This document shows, piece by piece, positions 26,426-37,325 of a DNA stretch of 64,000 bases (its first letter is position 1; each line of letters begins with the position of its first letter). Location of the stretch: NCBI GenBank assembly GCA_000619965.1, contig JHVD01000007.1:62001-126000 (forward strand). The letters are read 5' to 3'. Source of the DNA: Propionibacteriaceae bacterium P6A17. Lineage in GTDB: Bacteria > Actinomycetota > Actinomycetes > Propionibacteriales > Propionibacteriaceae. The position numbers and the translations under genes are program-made. The notes under the pieces are model-generated. The model was not told where the DNA came from. It did no database searches and saw only the letters and a list, made by a program, of their open reading frames with translations.

Positions 26426-27802
26426 ATGCCCAGATTCCTCGCGGCCAAGCCCGACGCCGACCTCCTGCGCCTGCCGTGGCACACTCCCCTGGCGGAATGG
26501 CCGACGGAGCACCTCGTCGCGCTACCCCGCGGCATCTCCCGGCACGTCGTGCGGTTCATCCAGGTGGCCGACGACATCGTCGCCGCGAAGGAGATCCTGG
26601 AGCAGGTGGCCGTCGACGAGTACCGCCTGCTCACCGAGCTGCGCAAGCTGGGCGTGCCCTGCGTCGAGCCGCTGGGCGTCGTCCTCGGCCGCACGGGCGA
26701 CGACGGCCCCCTGGACCCGGTACTGCTCACGAAGCATCTGCCCTTCTCCCTGCCATATCGAGCCTTGTTCTATCGCGGCATCAAGGCCGACACCGTGCAA
26801 CGCCTGCTGGACGCGATGGTGGTGTTGCTCGCGCGGCTGCACCTGAGCGGGTTCTACTGGGGGGACGTGTCGTTGTCGAACATCCTGTTCCGCCGCGACG
26901 CCGGCGAGTTCGCCGCCTACCTGGTCGATGCGGAGACGGGCGAGCTGCACGAGCGCCTCACCGACGGGCAGCGCGAGCACGACCTCGACATCGCCACCAC
27001 CAACCTCTACGGCGAATTCCTCGACCTCGAAGCCGGCGGGATGCTCGACGAATCGCTCGAGCCCGCCTGGCTCGTCCGCACCATCATCGAGCGCTACCAC
27101 CAGTTGTGGGGCGAGCTCACCGACGTCGAGGAGTTCGACGAGTCCGAGATGTACCGGCTCGAGGGGCGCGTCCGGCGTCTCAACACGCTCGGCTTCGATG
27201 TCGCCGAGATCGAGGTGTCCACCTCCCCCGACGGGCGGAAGGTGCGCATGAAGCCGAAGGTCGTCGACGCGGGCCACCACACGCGCCGACTCATGCGGCT
27301 CACGGGACTCGACGCCGAGGAGCATCAGGCACGCCGACTCCTCAACGACATGGACACCTTCCGCGCGAGCCTGCGCACGAACCTGCCGGAGTCCGTCCTC
27401 GCCCACAAGTGGCTGATGGAGGTGTTCGAGCCGGCCATCAACGCAATCCCGGAGGACCTCACCGGCAAACGCGACCCGGCCCAGTTCTTCCACGAGATGC
27501 TCGACTACCGCTGGTACCAGTCCCAGCGCGAGAACCGCAACGTCCCCACCGACGAGGCGGTCCAGGGGTACATCCACGACGTGCTGCGCGGCCTGCCCGA
27601 CGAGCACCTCGGCGCCCTCGAGCCTGCCGGCGAACGTGAACTGCTCAACAAGTACGACCCGTCCATGGGGTTTGCCGACGAGCAGGACGAGGCGCCGCCC
27701 TACGACCCGTGGGAAGACCAGGCCAACGATCCGGACATCCCCCTGGCCACGGGCTTCGACATCGAGGCACTGCGCCGTAAGGCGGCCGAGCAGGGGCGTT
27801 GA
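26426..27802 (+). CDS. DUF4032 / LPS-kinase-like protein
   Basis: A 458-residue actinobacterial protein. A kinase-fold N-terminal half includes LLARLHLSGFYWGDVSLSNI with an HxD-like loop and AYLVDAETGE as a DFG-like metal loop; the C-terminal half is DUF4032, ending in acidic and Arg-rich sequence. The substrate is unknown; these are sometimes labelled lipopolysaccharide kinases though actinobacteria lack LPS. It starts 9 bases after metB and is followed by cysS. Confidence 0.8.
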   Translation: MPRFLAAKPDADLLRLPWHTPLAEWPTEHLVALPRGISRHVVRFIQVADDIVAAKEILEQVAVDEYRLLTELRKLGVPCVEPLGVVLGRTGDDGPLDPVLLTKHLPFSLPYRALFYRGIKADTVQRLLDAMVVLLARLHLSGFYWGDVSLSNILFRRDAGEFAAYLVDAETGELHERLTDGQREHDLDIATTNLYGEFLDLEAGGMLDESLEPAWLVRTIIERYHQLWGELTDVEEFDESEMYRLEGRVRRLNTLGFDVAEIEVSTSPDGRKVRMKPKVVDAGHHTRRLMRLTGLDAEEHQARRLLNDMDTFRASLRTNLPESVLAHKWLMEVFEPAINAIPEDLTGKRDPAQFFHEMLDYRWYQSQRENRNVPTDEAVQGYIHDVLRGLPDEHLGALEPAGERELLNKYDPSMGFADEQDEAPPYDPWEDQANDPDIPLATGFDIEALRRKAAEQGR

Positions 27803-27884
27803 CCGCCGACGACTGGGACGCCGACCCCGGGTATCACTGGCCGCACCGCGTGCGGTTCGGTTCACCCGCCCGTAGACTGGGCGG

Positions 27885-29309
27885 GTGACGTTCCAGCTCT
27901 ACGACTCCGCCACCCGCTCCGTGCGCACGCTCGTGCCCCTCGAGGAGGGCAGGGTCTCGATCTACCACTGTGGTCTCACGGTGCAGTCGTCGCCGCACCT
28001 GGGTCACATCCGCAAGGAGGTCGTGTTCGACGTCCTGCGTCGCTGGCTGACGCACCAGGGCTTCGAGGTGCGGATCGTCGCGAACGTCACCGACATCGAC
28101 GACAAGATCCTCGCGAAGTCGGCCGAGCGGGGCGTGGAGTGGTTCGAGCACGCCTACGAGTTCGAGCGGGAGCTGCATGAGGCCTACGCGAGCCTCGGCT
28201 GCATTCGCCCCAGCTACGAGCCGCGCGCCACCGGCCACATTCCCGAGATGATCGAGCTCATCCAGGACATCATCGACGCCGGGCACGCCTATCCGGCTCC
28301 CGACGGCTCCGGTGACGTCTACTTCGACGTGCAGTCGTGGCCTTCGTACGGCGAGCTGTCGGGTCAGAGGGTCGACGAGATGGAGGCCGCCGCCGACGCC
28401 GACCCGCGCGGCAAGCGCGACCCCCGCGACTTCGCCCTGTGGAAGGGGCACAAGCCGGGTGAGCCGGAGACCGCAGCGTGGCCGTCGCCGTGGGGTCGTG
28501 GCCGTCCCGGCTGGCACATCGAGTGCTCCGCGATGGCCGGAAAGTACCTGGGCGCCGCCTTCGACATCCACGGCGGCGGCATCGACCTGCGCTTCCCCCA
28601 CCACGAGAACGAGCTCGCGCAATCCCGCGCCGCCGGTCGCCCCTTCGCCTCCTACTGGATGCACAACGCCTGGGTGACGATGAGCGGCGAGAAGATGTCG
28701 AAGTCGCTCGGCAACACGGCGCTAGTCAGCGAGGTCACCAAGCAGTTCGATCCGCGCGCCGTCCGGTACTTCCTGCTGGCGCCCCACTACCGCTCGACGA
28801 TCGAGTTCTCCCCCGCCGACGACGACACCCGCGGCTCCCTCGTCGAGGCGGAGAAGGCGATCGAGCGCATCGACTCGTTCGTGTTGCGCGCCGCGGAGAA
28901 GGCTGCGCCCTCCGACGACTACCGCTCGCTCGAGCAGTGGGTGGCGTTCGAGCGCGCGATGGACGACGACCTCGGCACCCCGACGGCGGTGGCGGCCCTG
29001 TTCGAGGTGATCCGCGCAGGCAACCAGGCCCTCGCCCAGGGCTTGGACGTGTCCCAGCTCCTGGGTGCGGCGACGGCGATGCTCGGCGTGTTCGGGCTGG
29101 ACCCTGCCGCCCCGGAGTGGGCCTCGTCGGGCAGCCCCGACGACCTCACCCCCGTCGTGGACAAGCTCGTCGGCACCCTCTTGGCGCAGCGCGCGGAGGC
29201 CCGCGCGGCGAAGGACTGGGCGAAGGCCGACGCCATCCGCGACACCCTCGCGGACGCGGGCCTCACGATTACCGACACCCCCGACGGCGCGAAGTGGAGC
29301 GTGAACTGA
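27885..29309 (+). CDS. cysS: Cysteinyl-tRNA synthetase
   Basis: A 474-residue class I aminoacyl-tRNA synthetase. The signature is [19 protein letters not shown], with HIGH as HLGH; the zinc-binding cysteine/histidine pocket and the KMSKS motif ([13 protein letters not shown] near residue 268) are intact. Length fits CysS rather than the shorter MshC. GTG at 27885 is the start. Its stop overlaps the rlmB ATG (TGATG), a conserved actinobacterial gene pair. Confidence 0.95.
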   Translation: MTFQLYDSATRSVRTLVPLEEGRVSIYHCGLTVQSSPHLGHIRKEVVFDVLRRWLTHQGFEVRIVANVTDIDDKILAKSAERGVEWFEHAYEFERELHEAYASLGCIRPSYEPRATGHIPEMIELIQDIIDAGHAYPAPDGSGDVYFDVQSWPSYGELSGQRVDEMEAAADADPRGKRDPRDFALWKGHKPGEPETAAWPSPWGRGRPGWHIECSAMAGKYLGAAFDIHGGGIDLRFPHHENELAQSRAAGRPFASYWMHNAWVTMSGEKMSKSLGNTALVSEVTKQFDPRAVRYFLLAPHYRSTIEFSPADDDTRGSLVEAEKAIERIDSFVLRAAEKAAPSDDYRSLEQWVAFERAMDDDLGTPTAVAALFEVIRAGNQALAQGLDVSQLLGAATAMLGVFGLDPAAPEWASSGSPDDLTPVVDKLVGTLLAQRAEARAAKDWAKADAIRDTLADAGLTITDTPDGAKWSVN

Positions 29310-30256
29310 TGGCAGGCAATTCGTCGAGGCGCGGAGCTGGCAGCCGCGGCAAGAGCAAGGCCGCGGGTTCCGGCGGGCGCATCCGCAAGTCGCTCGAGGG
29401 CCGCGGCCCCACGCCGAAGGCCGAGGACCGCGTCTACCACAAGGCGTACAAGGCCAAGCAGGAGGCGCTTCGTCGCCAGGCCAGCCGCCCGAAGCGCGCC
29501 CCCCGCGCGAAGGCGGGCGCCGACTGGGTGGTGGGCCGCAACCCCGTGTTCGAGGCGCTCACCGCCGGCATGCCGGTCAAGCAGGTGTACCTCGCCGAGG
29601 GCGCCGAGCGCGACGACCGCATCCGCGACATCCTGAAGTACGCGGCCGAGCACTCGATCCCGTTGCTGCAGGTGCCTCGCTCGGAGCTCGACCGCGTCAC
29701 CGGCGGGCTCGTCCACCAGGGCGTGGCGCTGCAGTTGCCGAGCTACGACTACGCCGTCCCGGAGGAGCTGTTCGCCGACGGGGTACACGGCAACGCCGTG
29801 TTCATCGCCTGCGACGGCATCACCGATCCCCGCAACCTCGGCGCCATCATCCGTTCCGCGGCCGCGTTCGGCGCGGCGGGCGTGGTCATCCCGGAACGTC
29901 GCTCCGCCTCCATGACCGCCGCCGCCTGGAAGACCTCCGCCGGCGCTGCCGCACGCATTCCCGTCGCGATGGCCGGCAACCTCAACCGGGCACTCGAGCA
30001 GGCCACCGACCTGGGCTACACCATCGTCGGACTGGCCGGCGACGGCGACGTCCAGGTGGGCGGGGTGCCCGGCGCCGACGGGCCGCTGGTGATCGTCGTC
30101 GGTTCGGAGGACGAGGGCCTCTCGCGCCTCGTCCGCGCACACTGCGACCACATCGCGTCCATCCCGATCACCTCCGACGTCGAATCGCTCAACGCCTCCG
30201 TCGCCGCGTCGATCGCGCTCTACGAGGCCAGCCTGCAGCGGCCCCGGGAGGTCTGA
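29309..30256 (+). CDS. rlmB: 23S rRNA 2'-O-methyltransferase RlmB (SpoU family)
   Basis: A 315-residue RNA methyltransferase. A basic, disordered N-terminus (~residues 1-70, RGAGSRGKSKAAGSGG) precedes a substrate-recognition domain and the SPOUT knot: ACDGITDPRNLGAIIRSAAA, GLAGDGDV, VGSEDEGLSRL and IPITSDVESLNASVAASIAL. It methylates G2251-type positions in 23S rRNA. It is translationally coupled to cysS by TGATG, and a strong terminator follows. Confidence 0.93.
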   Translation: MAGNSSRRGAGSRGKSKAAGSGGRIRKSLEGRGPTPKAEDRVYHKAYKAKQEALRRQASRPKRAPRAKAGADWVVGRNPVFEALTAGMPVKQVYLAEGAERDDRIRDILKYAAEHSIPLLQVPRSELDRVTGGLVHQGVALQLPSYDYAVPEELFADGVHGNAVFIACDGITDPRNLGAIIRSAAAFGAAGVVIPERRSASMTAAAWKTSAGAAARIPVAMAGNLNRALEQATDLGYTIVGLAGDGDVQVGGVPGADGPLVIVVGSEDEGLSRLVRAHCDHIASIPITSDVESLNASVAASIALYEASLQRPREV

Positions 30257-30293
30257 CCCGACGATCACCCGCGCGTGTTCGAGGTGGGCAGCA

Positions 30294-30328
30294 CCGGCAC
30301 CCCGAACGCGGGGCGTTCGGGGTGCCGG
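30294..30328 (+). terminator. Terminator after cysS-rlmB
   Basis: A perfect 15-bp stem (CCGGCACCCCGAACG / CGTTCGGGGTGCCGG) with a CGGGG loop, 37 bases past rlmB. It probably works in both directions because a minus-strand gene ends just beyond it. Confidence 0.88.
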
Positions 30329-30345
30329 GGTCTGTGGGACGGTGG

Positions 30346-31770
30346 TCAGGCAGCCTGCGGCGGGGGCTCGCCGAGGTCGTCGGGGTGGCGCGGCCACGCG
30401 GGCCAGTCGTCGGGTGGTTGGGGCGGGTCCTCGGCCCACGGATCGTGGTCTGGCCATGCCGGGTCCACGGGCGGGGGCTCTGGTGGGAGATCGGGGATGG
30501 ATGGAACCTGGATGTCCGGCTTGCGGGTCACGACGGTGCCGGAGCCGGTGACCTCGAACTCGTAGCCGTGTGGGGACCGCCACAGGAAGACTCCCGGGGC
30601 GGGTTGTTCGAGATGCCAGTGGCCGGCGGTCTTCGCGCGGTGCGCCCGCCTGTCCAACGGGCCGAGATTCGCCATCGACGTGGGGCCTTGGCTGCCGGAT
30701 GGGTGGTGGGCGACGGTGTGGTCCACGTCGCACCGCGCCGCCGGAATGGTGGAGAACGGGAACGTGGAGCGCGGGTTTCGCACCTGCAGCGCGAGACGCT
30801 GCGCCTCCGACGGCTCGTGCCCGGCCGCGTCGGGGATCAGGTTGGGGTCGATCACCGGACGCACGGTCACCTTCGCGCCCTCCAGGAACGACGGCAGCGA
30901 CTTCGTGAGGAGCCCGCCCCAGCGCTCGACGTACGCCGTCGGCGCGAGCGGCAGGCCACCGTCGGTGTCAGGATGTTGGGCCGGGACGTGGACGACCATC
31001 TCCACATCCATCAGCGACGCCTGGCCCACGGCCAGACGCGCGAACACCCCGAACGCAGCCGCGCGGCGCTGGTCGCGCACGAACTTCCGCGCCTCCTCCT
31101 CCGGGACGCCCTCGGGGAGGGCCGGGGCGGGAAGCGTGTCCGCAATCTGGTCGAGGGCCTGATCGAAGATCACCCCGTCCGCAGCGGACACCTTCCCGAA
31201 CAGCCCGCAGTGGGCGTCGACGAAGCGCCCGACGTGGACGAAACGCTCGTCGGCCGCCAGCGCTGCCTTGCGCGCGGCGCGCTCGGGATCCGCGTCCAGC
31301 ACCCAGCGCTCGACCTCGGAGAGGACCGTCCACGCCGAGTGCATGCCCAGCCAGTGCGACGCCCGGCGATCCACTTCGAGGGCAGCCTCCTTCGGGAGCT
31401 GTCTGCAGGCATCCTCGACCTTGACGGCCACCCACCACTCGACGAGCCCCTCGACGAAGTGCTGCCACATGCGCGGATGCCTCACTTGCACGCTCCGCGC
31501 GCACGCCACCCGCTCGAGCATGGAGCCGAAGGTGCGCTTCGTGACGGCTGCGGCCTCGAGCAGGAAGCGCTCCGAGACCTTCGCGACCCCGTCCCTGCCG
31601 GTGGGCAGCCACTTGCCCTGCAGGGCCCGTGGCAGGTGGAGGTCGTCGTGGACCCCGTAGCATGCGGCAGCGTCCAGCAGCGCCACGATCTCCGCCACCT
31701 GCGCCGCCCGGACGGACTCCGTCGCGTGCGCCATCGCCGCGAATGCCGTCGCTGCCCCGTCGTGAACCAT
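30346..31770 (-). CDS. DUF222/HNH endonuclease-domain protein
   Basis: A 474-residue protein of the actinobacterial 13E12/DUF222 family. The long N-terminal DUF222 region (residues ~1-330) leads to an HNH nuclease fold: CDVDHTVAHHP, GPTSMANLGPLDRRAHRAK, where one family histidine is replaced (RRAH). The C-terminal ~60 residues are Pro/Trp/Asp-rich (PDLPPEPPPVDPAWPDHDPW). These genes are abundant and possibly mobile in actinobacteria, with unknown targets. A markedly AT-rich stretch sits upstream. Confidence 0.85.
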   Translation of the reverse strand: MVHDGAATAFAAMAHATESVRAAQVAEIVALLDAAACYGVHDDLHLPRALQGKWLPTGRDGVAKVSERFLLEAAAVTKRTFGSMLERVACARSVQVRHPRMWQHFVEGLVEWWVAVKVEDACRQLPKEAALEVDRRASHWLGMHSAWTVLSEVERWVLDADPERAARKAALAADERFVHVGRFVDAHCGLFGKVSAADGVIFDQALDQIADTLPAPALPEGVPEEEARKFVRDQRRAAAFGVFARLAVGQASLMDVEMVVHVPAQHPDTDGGLPLAPTAYVERWGGLLTKSLPSFLEGAKVTVRPVIDPNLIPDAAGHEPSEAQRLALQVRNPRSTFPFSTIPAARCDVDHTVAHHPSGSQGPTSMANLGPLDRRAHRAKTAGHWHLEQPAPGVFLWRSPHGYEFEVTGSGTVVTRKPDIQVPSIPDLPPEPPPVDPAWPDHDPWAEDPPQPPDDWPAWPRHPDDLGEPPPQAA

Positions 31771-31913
31771 GATCCCCCCATCGATTTCTCGATTGCATAG
31801 TCCATACTACCCGATCATCTGTACGATACAAGACCCCAAAGATTACGATTTCATCACGGAATCTCCCGACGCGTGGCCCGCTCCCGCACGTGCCTGGTCG
31901 TCGAGAATCGCGC

Positions 31914-33065
31914 TCAGCCGCCGAACCTGTCCGGACCGTCGCCGACGTCGACGCGCAGCAGCACCGGCTTGCCCTGCCCGGTGAAGGCGCCTGCCACTCC
32001 CGGCATGTCGCGGAAATCTACGCTCACCGTCCCCTGCGCGTTGAATTCGAGGTCGGCCCCGGTGAGCGCGAGCGGCACGCGATGGGTCGTGATGAGGTCG
32101 GCGCGCTGCCTGCGCACGTCCTCGGTGGCCAGTGTCGCCGGGTCCAGCACGTCAAGCGTCGCACCGCCATCGATGCGCAGGGTGAGCGAGCGCGGCACGT
32201 CGAGCTCGATCTGCGCGCCGATCTGCTCGAACTCCACCCGTGCATTCATGGGGATGGTGAGCCACATCTCCCCCATCGGGGCCCAGCCGTTGACGGGATT
32301 CCATGGCGCGAGGAAGGCGTTGTTGGGCGCGAGCGTCATGCGGAACAGGCCCGTCGCGGGCTCATAGCCCTGCGGCTGCGCGGTGAACGCGCGCTCGAAC
32401 ACGCCCTGCTGCGGGCTGAACACCACCACGCGTCGCCGGCGGAACCCCTCGCAAAGCTGCCACGCCTCGTCGACGATGGGTTGCCCGGTCACGAGGTCCA
32501 CCTGCACCGTCTGCCCCTCGTCGGTGACGGCCAGGACGAGCTTCCCCTCGTCGGGGATGCACGCGACGATGAACTCCCACTGCACCTGGTACTGGCGGTC
32601 GCGGTTCATCCCTCCGAACATGCTCCGCAGCGGCTGGGGCGCGCCGTCGACGTGCAGTACGACGCCGGCGGTGCGCGAGCCGGCTTCGGGAAAGGCGGGG
32701 CGACCGGCCTGGGCGGTGAACGCGACGAAGCGGTGCCCCGATGGGGCGGTGAGCGGCGTGGTCTGGTCGAGCATCCGTGCCAGCTCGTAGGAGAGCTCGC
32801 GCGTGGTCAGGATGTCGCCGATGCGCCCGTCGAAGCGGGGGGTCGCGACGACGAGCTGCGGTTCTACACTGCCCGGCAGGGTGACTCGCCGACCCACCGT
32901 CGACCGCGCGACGAATCCAGGCTCCACCGTGATCGGGTCCGGGATGCCGTCGTCGCTGGGCGCCACGCTGCGGTGTTCGGCGGGAGCGAAGTCGATCGGC
33001 TCGGAGCACCCGACGAGCACGGGCGCGACGGCGAGTGCGAGCGCATGACGTCTGGATACCTTCAC
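31914..33065 (-). CDS. Tat/lipobox-containing lipoprotein of unknown function
   Basis: A 383-residue exported lipoprotein: the N-terminus [20 protein letters not shown] shows a twin-arginine-type SRRHAL followed by the LVGC lipobox. The mature part is beta-rich, with repeated strands such as [12 protein letters not shown] and no enzyme motif. It resembles no family I can name. It is divergent from glyA with 115 bases between. Confidence 0.75.
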   Translation of the reverse strand: MKVSRRHALALAVAPVLVGCSEPIDFAPAEHRSVAPSDDGIPDPITVEPGFVARSTVGRRVTLPGSVEPQLVVATPRFDGRIGDILTTRELSYELARMLDQTTPLTAPSGHRFVAFTAQAGRPAFPEAGSRTAGVVLHVDGAPQPLRSMFGGMNRDRQYQVQWEFIVACIPDEGKLVLAVTDEGQTVQVDLVTGQPIVDEAWQLCEGFRRRRVVVFSPQQGVFERAFTAQPQGYEPATGLFRMTLAPNNAFLAPWNPVNGWAPMGEMWLTIPMNARVEFEQIGAQIELDVPRSLTLRIDGGATLDVLDPATLATEDVRRQRADLITTHRVPLALTGADLEFNAQGTVSVDFRDMPGVAGAFTGQGKPVLLRVDVGDGPDRFGG

Positions 33066-33180
33066 GTCGCCACAGACTAGGGCTTGGGGCGGTCACTCGG
33101 CCTCTTGGCCCGGTCCGGGGCGCCCGGGGCGAGCGCGGAGTAGATTGGTGCCCATCGCACCCCCATTCGAAGGAGCTTTC

Positions 33181-34617
33181 GTGAGCGACCTCTCCGCCGT
33201 ATCCGAGGCATACCGCACCCTGCTGGGCATGATCGAGCAGGTTGAGCCGCGCATCGCCCAGGCCACCCGCCAGGAGCTGACCGACCAGCGCGCGTCCCTG
33301 AAGCTGATTGCCAGCGAGAACTACGCCAGCCTTCCGGTGCTCGCGACGATGGGCACGTGGCTGAGCGACAAGTACGCCGAGGGCACCGTCGGGCACCGCT
33401 TCTATGCCGGCTGCCAGAACGTCGACACCGTCGAGGCCGTCGCCGCCGAGCACGCCCGCGAGCTGTTCGGCGCGGACTACGCCTACGTCCAGCCGCACTC
33501 CGGCATCGACGCGAATGTCACCGCCTACTGGGCCATCCTCGCGCACCACATCGAGGGGCCGTCGCTGGCCGAGCTCGGCGCGAAGACCGTCAACGACCTC
33601 AGCGAGGCCGACTGGGAGGTGCTGCGCAGGAAGTTCGGCGAGCAGCGCCTCATGGGCATGAGCCTGGACGCGGGCGGCCACCTCACCCACGGCTTCCGCC
33701 CCAACGTCTCCGGCAAGATGTTCCACCAGCGCGCCTACGGCACCGACCCGGAGACGCAACTGCTGGACTACGACGCCGTCGCCCGGCAGGTGCAGGAGTT
33801 CAAGCCGCTGGTGCTCGTCGCCGGCTACTCCGCCTACCCGCGCCGCGTGAACTTCGCGAAGATGCGGGAGATCGCCGACTCGGTGGGGGCAGTCCTGATG
33901 GTCGACATGGCCCATTTCGCCGGCCTCGTCGCGGGCAAGGTCTTCCAGGGCGACGAGGACCCGGTGCCGCACGCGCACGTGGTGACCACGACCACCCACA
34001 AGTCGCTGCGGGGTCCGCGCGGCGGCATGATCCTCGCGCAGAAGGAATACGCGGCCGACGTCGACCGCGGCTGCCCGCTCGTCCTCGGCGGCCCGCTGTC
34101 CCACGTGATGGCGGCCAAGGCGGTCGCGCTGGCGGAGGCCCGCACCCAGGCGTTCCGCGACTACGCCCAGCAGGTGGCCGACAACGCCAAGGCCCTCGCC
34201 GAGGGCCTCCTCTCCCGCGGCGTCCGGCTGGTCACCGGCGGCACCGACAACCACATCGTGCTGATGGACGTGCGCGACTTCGGGATCACCGGCCGCCAGG
34301 CCGAGGCGGCGCTGCTCGAATCGGGCATCGTGACCAACCGCAATTCGGTGCCGAACGACCCCAACGGCGCCTGGTACACGACGGGTGTGCGGCTTGGCAC
34401 CCCGGCGCTGACGTCGCGCGGCTTCACCACTTCCGACATGGACGAGGTGGCCGACATGATCGCCGGCGTGCTGAAGGCCACCGTGCCTGCCACGACGAGC
34501 AAGGGCGAGCCGAGCAAGGCCAAGTATGACCTGTCCGACGAGGCCCGGCACGCTTCGCTCGAGCGGGCCGCGACGCTGCTCGACGCCCGCCCGCTCTACC
34601 CCGGCTTCGAGCTCTGA
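33181..34617 (+). CDS. glyA: Serine hydroxymethyltransferase, long form
   Basis: A 478-residue PLP enzyme interconverting serine and glycine with tetrahydrofolate, a source of one-carbon units. Motifs: [13 protein letters not shown], the [18 protein letters not shown]-lysine loop and [11 protein letters not shown]. An insertion of about 30 residues lies between [15 protein letters not shown] and GGHLTHG compared with the ~417-residue E. coli enzyme. GTG at 33181 follows AAGGAGCTTTC. The long form is known in several actinobacteria; the insertion's function is not known. Confidence 0.93.
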   Translation: MSDLSAVSEAYRTLLGMIEQVEPRIAQATRQELTDQRASLKLIASENYASLPVLATMGTWLSDKYAEGTVGHRFYAGCQNVDTVEAVAAEHARELFGADYAYVQPHSGIDANVTAYWAILAHHIEGPSLAELGAKTVNDLSEADWEVLRRKFGEQRLMGMSLDAGGHLTHGFRPNVSGKMFHQRAYGTDPETQLLDYDAVARQVQEFKPLVLVAGYSAYPRRVNFAKMREIADSVGAVLMVDMAHFAGLVAGKVFQGDEDPVPHAHVVTTTTHKSLRGPRGGMILAQKEYAADVDRGCPLVLGGPLSHVMAAKAVALAEARTQAFRDYAQQVADNAKALAEGLLSRGVRLVTGGTDNHIVLMDVRDFGITGRQAEAALLESGIVTNRNSVPNDPNGAWYTTGVRLGTPALTSRGFTTSDMDEVADMIAGVLKATVPATTSKGEPSKAKYDLSDEARHASLERAATLLDARPLYPGFEL

Positions 34618-34631
34618 TTCCCACCCACACG

Positions 34632-34673
34632 CGACGCGGGGACCGGTACCGTGCAGGACCGGCCCCCGCGTCG
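34632..34673. terminator. Bidirectional terminator between glyA and minus-strand membrane gene
   Basis: Hairpin with a 10-bp outer stem (CGACGCGGGG / CCCCGCGTCG) and an inner CCGGT/ACCGG stem, in the 69-base gap between two convergent genes. Confidence 0.75.
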
Positions 34674-34686
34674 TCGCTGCGGGAGA

Positions 34687-35595
34687 CTACCGCAGTGTGG
34701 CTGCCGCCTCTGCCACTGCGACGACGTCCTCCGGCTTGACCGTGCCGAACCCGGTGAACCCGGCCAGCGTTTCGGGGGACTTCCCCAGCACGACGAAGCA
34801 CGCCCAGCCCTCCTCACCCGGGTTGACCGTGCACACTCCGCCCTTGATCTCGGCGACGACGGAGCCCTCGTCGCGGAACAGCTTGAACAGCAGTTCGGGA
34901 TCCTGCTCCAGGCGAAGCACGGCGATGCCACCCTCGGGCTGCCCGTCGACCATGTAGACGTCCTGGCCAATGACCTCGCCGAGCTTCCACTCGCCCACCT
35001 GGTCGGGCAGCGAACCCTCGGGCACACGCCCCACCATGTCATCGCCGCCGGACGTGCCGCCGTCGCTGGGCAGGACCGGTTCGCTGGGCAGCACCGACTC
35101 GCTGGGCGAGGCCTCGTCGCCGGGCGTGGACGCCCCACCGCTGCCGGGTTCCTCGCTCGCGGGCTCACTCGTCGGCTCGCTCACGGGATCGCTCGCGGGC
35201 TGCGTCGCGCTGGGCGAGCTCGTCGCGGGAGCGGCGGACTGGCCGTCGGGACGCAGGACGAGCGCCCACACGAGCGCGGCGATCAGGGCCACGACGAGCA
35301 CCCCCGCCACCACGACGAGCCACTTCCGCCCCCCGGGCCGACCCTGCTGCGGCGGCTGGCCACCCGGACCATGTCCGCCGGGTCCGCCCGGACCGCCGAA
35401 TCCTGCGCCCTGCGGGTAGCCACCCTGTGCCGGATACCCACCCTGGGGCGGGTAGCCGCCCTGCGCAGCCTGGCCGCCCGGGGCAGGGTATCCGCCCTGC
35501 GGCGGGAGTCCCCCGGACTGCGGCTGTCCGCCCACCGGCTGCCAGCCGCCCGGCCGGGGCCAGCCACCCTGGTTCGGGTAGTTGGGGCTCGTCAT
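34687..35595 (-). CDS. GYPQ-repeat membrane protein with extracellular domain
   Basis: A 302-residue single-pass protein. The N-terminus contains about six GGYP(P/A)QG-type repeats in a disordered cytoplasmic tail, then one membrane helix ([23 protein letters not shown] near residue 93), an acidic Ser/Pro-rich linker, and a ~100-residue folded C-terminal domain ([36 protein letters not shown]) with two cysteines. GYPQ tails recur in actinobacterial surface and signalling proteins. Function unknown. Confidence 0.7.
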   Translation of the reverse strand: MTSPNYPNQGGWPRPGGWQPVGGQPQSGGLPPQGGYPAPGGQAAQGGYPPQGGYPAQGGYPQGAGFGGPGGPGGHGPGGQPPQQGRPGGRKWLVVVAGVLVVALIAALVWALVLRPDGQSAAPATSSPSATQPASDPVSEPTSEPASEEPGSGGASTPGDEASPSESVLPSEPVLPSDGGTSGGDDMVGRVPEGSLPDQVGEWKLGEVIGQDVYMVDGQPEGGIAVLRLEQDPELLFKLFRDEGSVVAEIKGGVCTVNPGEEGWACFVVLGKSPETLAGFTGFGTVKPEDVVAVAEAAATLR

Positions 35596-35621
35596 CGTCT
35601 GCTCCTTCCTGACCGCCCTCG

Positions 35622-36104
35622 TCAGACGGCGGGTACTTCGGACAGGCTAATGGACGCGACGGCCACCGCCGCCACCCCTTCACCGCGGCCGGTCAGCCCG
35701 AGCCCGTCCGTCGTCGTCGCCGACACCGTCACCCGCGCCCCCAGCGCCTCCGACAGCGTCCGCTCGGCCTCTGCGCGGCGCTTCGCCATCTTCGGACGGT
35801 TGCCGATCACCTGCACCGCGACGTTGACGATGTCGTAGCCGGCCGCGCGCACCCGTCGCCCTGCCTCCTCGAGGAAGGCGACGCCGCTGGCCCCGGCCCA
35901 GGCGGGATCGCTGGTGCCGAAGTTGGAGCCCATGTCGCCGAGCCCCGCCGCGGAGAACAGCGCATCGCACGCCGCATGGGCGGCTGCGTCGCCGTCGGAG
36001 TGTCCCTCGAGCCCCGCGGGTTCGTCGGGGAAGTGCAGCCCGGCAAGCCACATCGGGCTGCCCTCGCGGAGTCGATGCACATCCGTGCCGATGCCGACGA
36101 TCAT
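35622..36104 (-). CDS. ispF: 2-C-methyl-D-erythritol 2,4-cyclodiphosphate synthase
   Basis: A 160-residue trimeric enzyme of the MEP isoprenoid pathway. Metal ligands and active-site motifs are present: IGTDVHR at the start, [32 protein letters not shown] and a C-terminal [21 protein letters not shown] at 36104 overlaps the ispD stop (ATGA), so the two MEP genes are coupled. Length is normal for the family. Confidence 0.96.
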   Translation of the reverse strand: MIVGIGTDVHRLREGSPMWLAGLHFPDEPAGLEGHSDGDAAAHAACDALFSAAGLGDMGSNFGTSDPAWAGASGVAFLEEAGRRVRAAGYDIVNVAVQVIGNRPKMAKRRAEAERTLSEALGARVTVSATTTDGLGLTGRGEGVAAVAVASISLSEVPAV

Positions 36105-36826
36105 GCGTCCGCCCTCCCATCGCCGGCAGGTCCCGAGTCCGTCTGACGGGCGGCGGCCAACGACTCGGCCACCACCAGGTCGAATGGTTCGGTGATCTTC
36201 AGCGACTCCCGGCTGCCCTCGACGAGCACCGTCGCCTCCCCCAGCGCCTCGCACGCCGAGGCGTCGTCGGTGACGGCCAGCCCCTGCTCGGCGACGTGCG
36301 CGTGGGCCCTGCGCAGCAGCTCCGCGTCGAAACCCTGCGGGGTCTGCACGGCCCGCAGCGTCGAGCGGTCGATCACCGCGCTGCCGAAGTCGGTGATCGC
36401 GCGGACCGAATCCACGACGGGCACCACCGGCACGACCGAGCGCGCCCCCGCGGCGAGCGCCTCGACGACCCGCCGCACCACGCGGGCCGGGACGAAGGGG
36501 CGCGCGGCGTCGTGGACGAGGACGAAGCGGGCGTCGCCGATGGCCTCGAGGCCCTGGCGTACCGAGTCCTGACGTTGCGCACCCCCGACGACCACCCGCA
36601 CCTCGTCGCGGCCCGCGAACAGCCGAAGGAAGTCGTCGCGCTGGGCGGCAGGGGCCACGACGACCACCCGCGACGCGCCCCCGGTGAGCAATGCGTCGGC
36701 GGCCAGCACCACCAGTGGCACCCCGCCGATGGCGACGAGCGCCTTCGGCACGTCCGCGCCCAGGCGGGAACCAGAACCGGCCGCCACCACGATGGCGGCG
36801 ACCGGCTCGATGTCGTGCGTGCTCAC
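36101..36826 (-). CDS. ispD: 2-C-methyl-D-erythritol 4-phosphate cytidylyltransferase
   Basis: A 241-residue cytidylyltransferase making CDP-methylerythritol in the MEP pathway. Motifs: the glycine-rich nucleotide loop [38 protein letters not shown] and [14 protein letters not shown] at 36826 is chosen because CGGAG lies 6 bases upstream; the GTG six bases earlier (36832) lacks one. It follows carD directly in the usual CarD-IspD-IspF order. Confidence 0.94.
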   Translation of the reverse strand: MSTHDIEPVAAIVVAAGSGSRLGADVPKALVAIGGVPLVVLAADALLTGGASRVVVVAPAAQRDDFLRLFAGRDEVRVVVGGAQRQDSVRQGLEAIGDARFVLVHDAARPFVPARVVRRVVEALAAGARSVVPVVPVVDSVRAITDFGSAVIDRSTLRAVQTPQGFDAELLRRAHAHVAEQGLAVTDDASACEALGEATVLVEGSRESLKITEPFDLVVAESLAAARQTDSGPAGDGRADA

Positions 36827-36839
36827 GCGCACTCCGGAA

Positions 36840-37325
36840 TCAGGCTGCGAGGATCTCGTCGAGCTTCTCCTCGGCGGCGGGACCGTCGAGCTTCTCGGCG
36901 ATGGCCACCTCCTCGACGAGGATGGTGCGGGCCTTGACCAGCATCCGCTTCTCGCCGGCGGAGAGGCCCTTGTCGCGATCACGGCGCCAGAGATCGCGGA
37001 CGACCTCGGCCACCTTCAGGATGTTGCCGGAGTGCAGCTTCTCCATGTTGGCCTTGAATCGGCGCGACCAGTTGGACGGCTCCTCGGTGTGCTGCGCCTG
37101 GAGCACCTCGAACACGCGCTCGAGCCCCTGGCGATCGACGACGTCCCTCACCCCCACGAGATCGAGATTGCAGGCAGGGACTCGAACGACCAGATCGTTC
37201 TGGCCCACGATCCGAAGGACCAAGTACATGCGGTCCTCGCCCTTGATGGTGCGGTTTTCAATGTCTTCGATGACGGCCGTCCCGTGATTCGGGTAGACCA
37301 CCGTTTCACCGATGGAGAAAGTCAT
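36840..37325 (-). CDS. carD: CarD family transcriptional regulator
   Basis: A 161-residue essential RNA polymerase-binding activator in actinobacteria that stabilises open promoter complexes, notably at rRNA genes. The RNAP-interaction domain starts [20 protein letters not shown], and the helical DNA-binding half includes [18 protein letters not shown] and [19 protein letters not shown]. It heads the carD-ispD-ispF operon. The AT-richer gap to 37548 should contain its promoter; TAGAAT at 37351-37356 (minus strand) is a possible -10. Confidence 0.95.
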   Translation of the reverse strand: MTFSIGETVVYPNHGTAVIEDIENRTIKGEDRMYLVLRIVGQNDLVVRVPACNLDLVGVRDVVDRQGLERVFEVLQAQHTEEPSNWSRRFKANMEKLHSGNILKVAEVVRDLWRRDRDKGLSAGEKRMLVKARTILVEEVAIAEKLDGPAAEEKLDEILAA

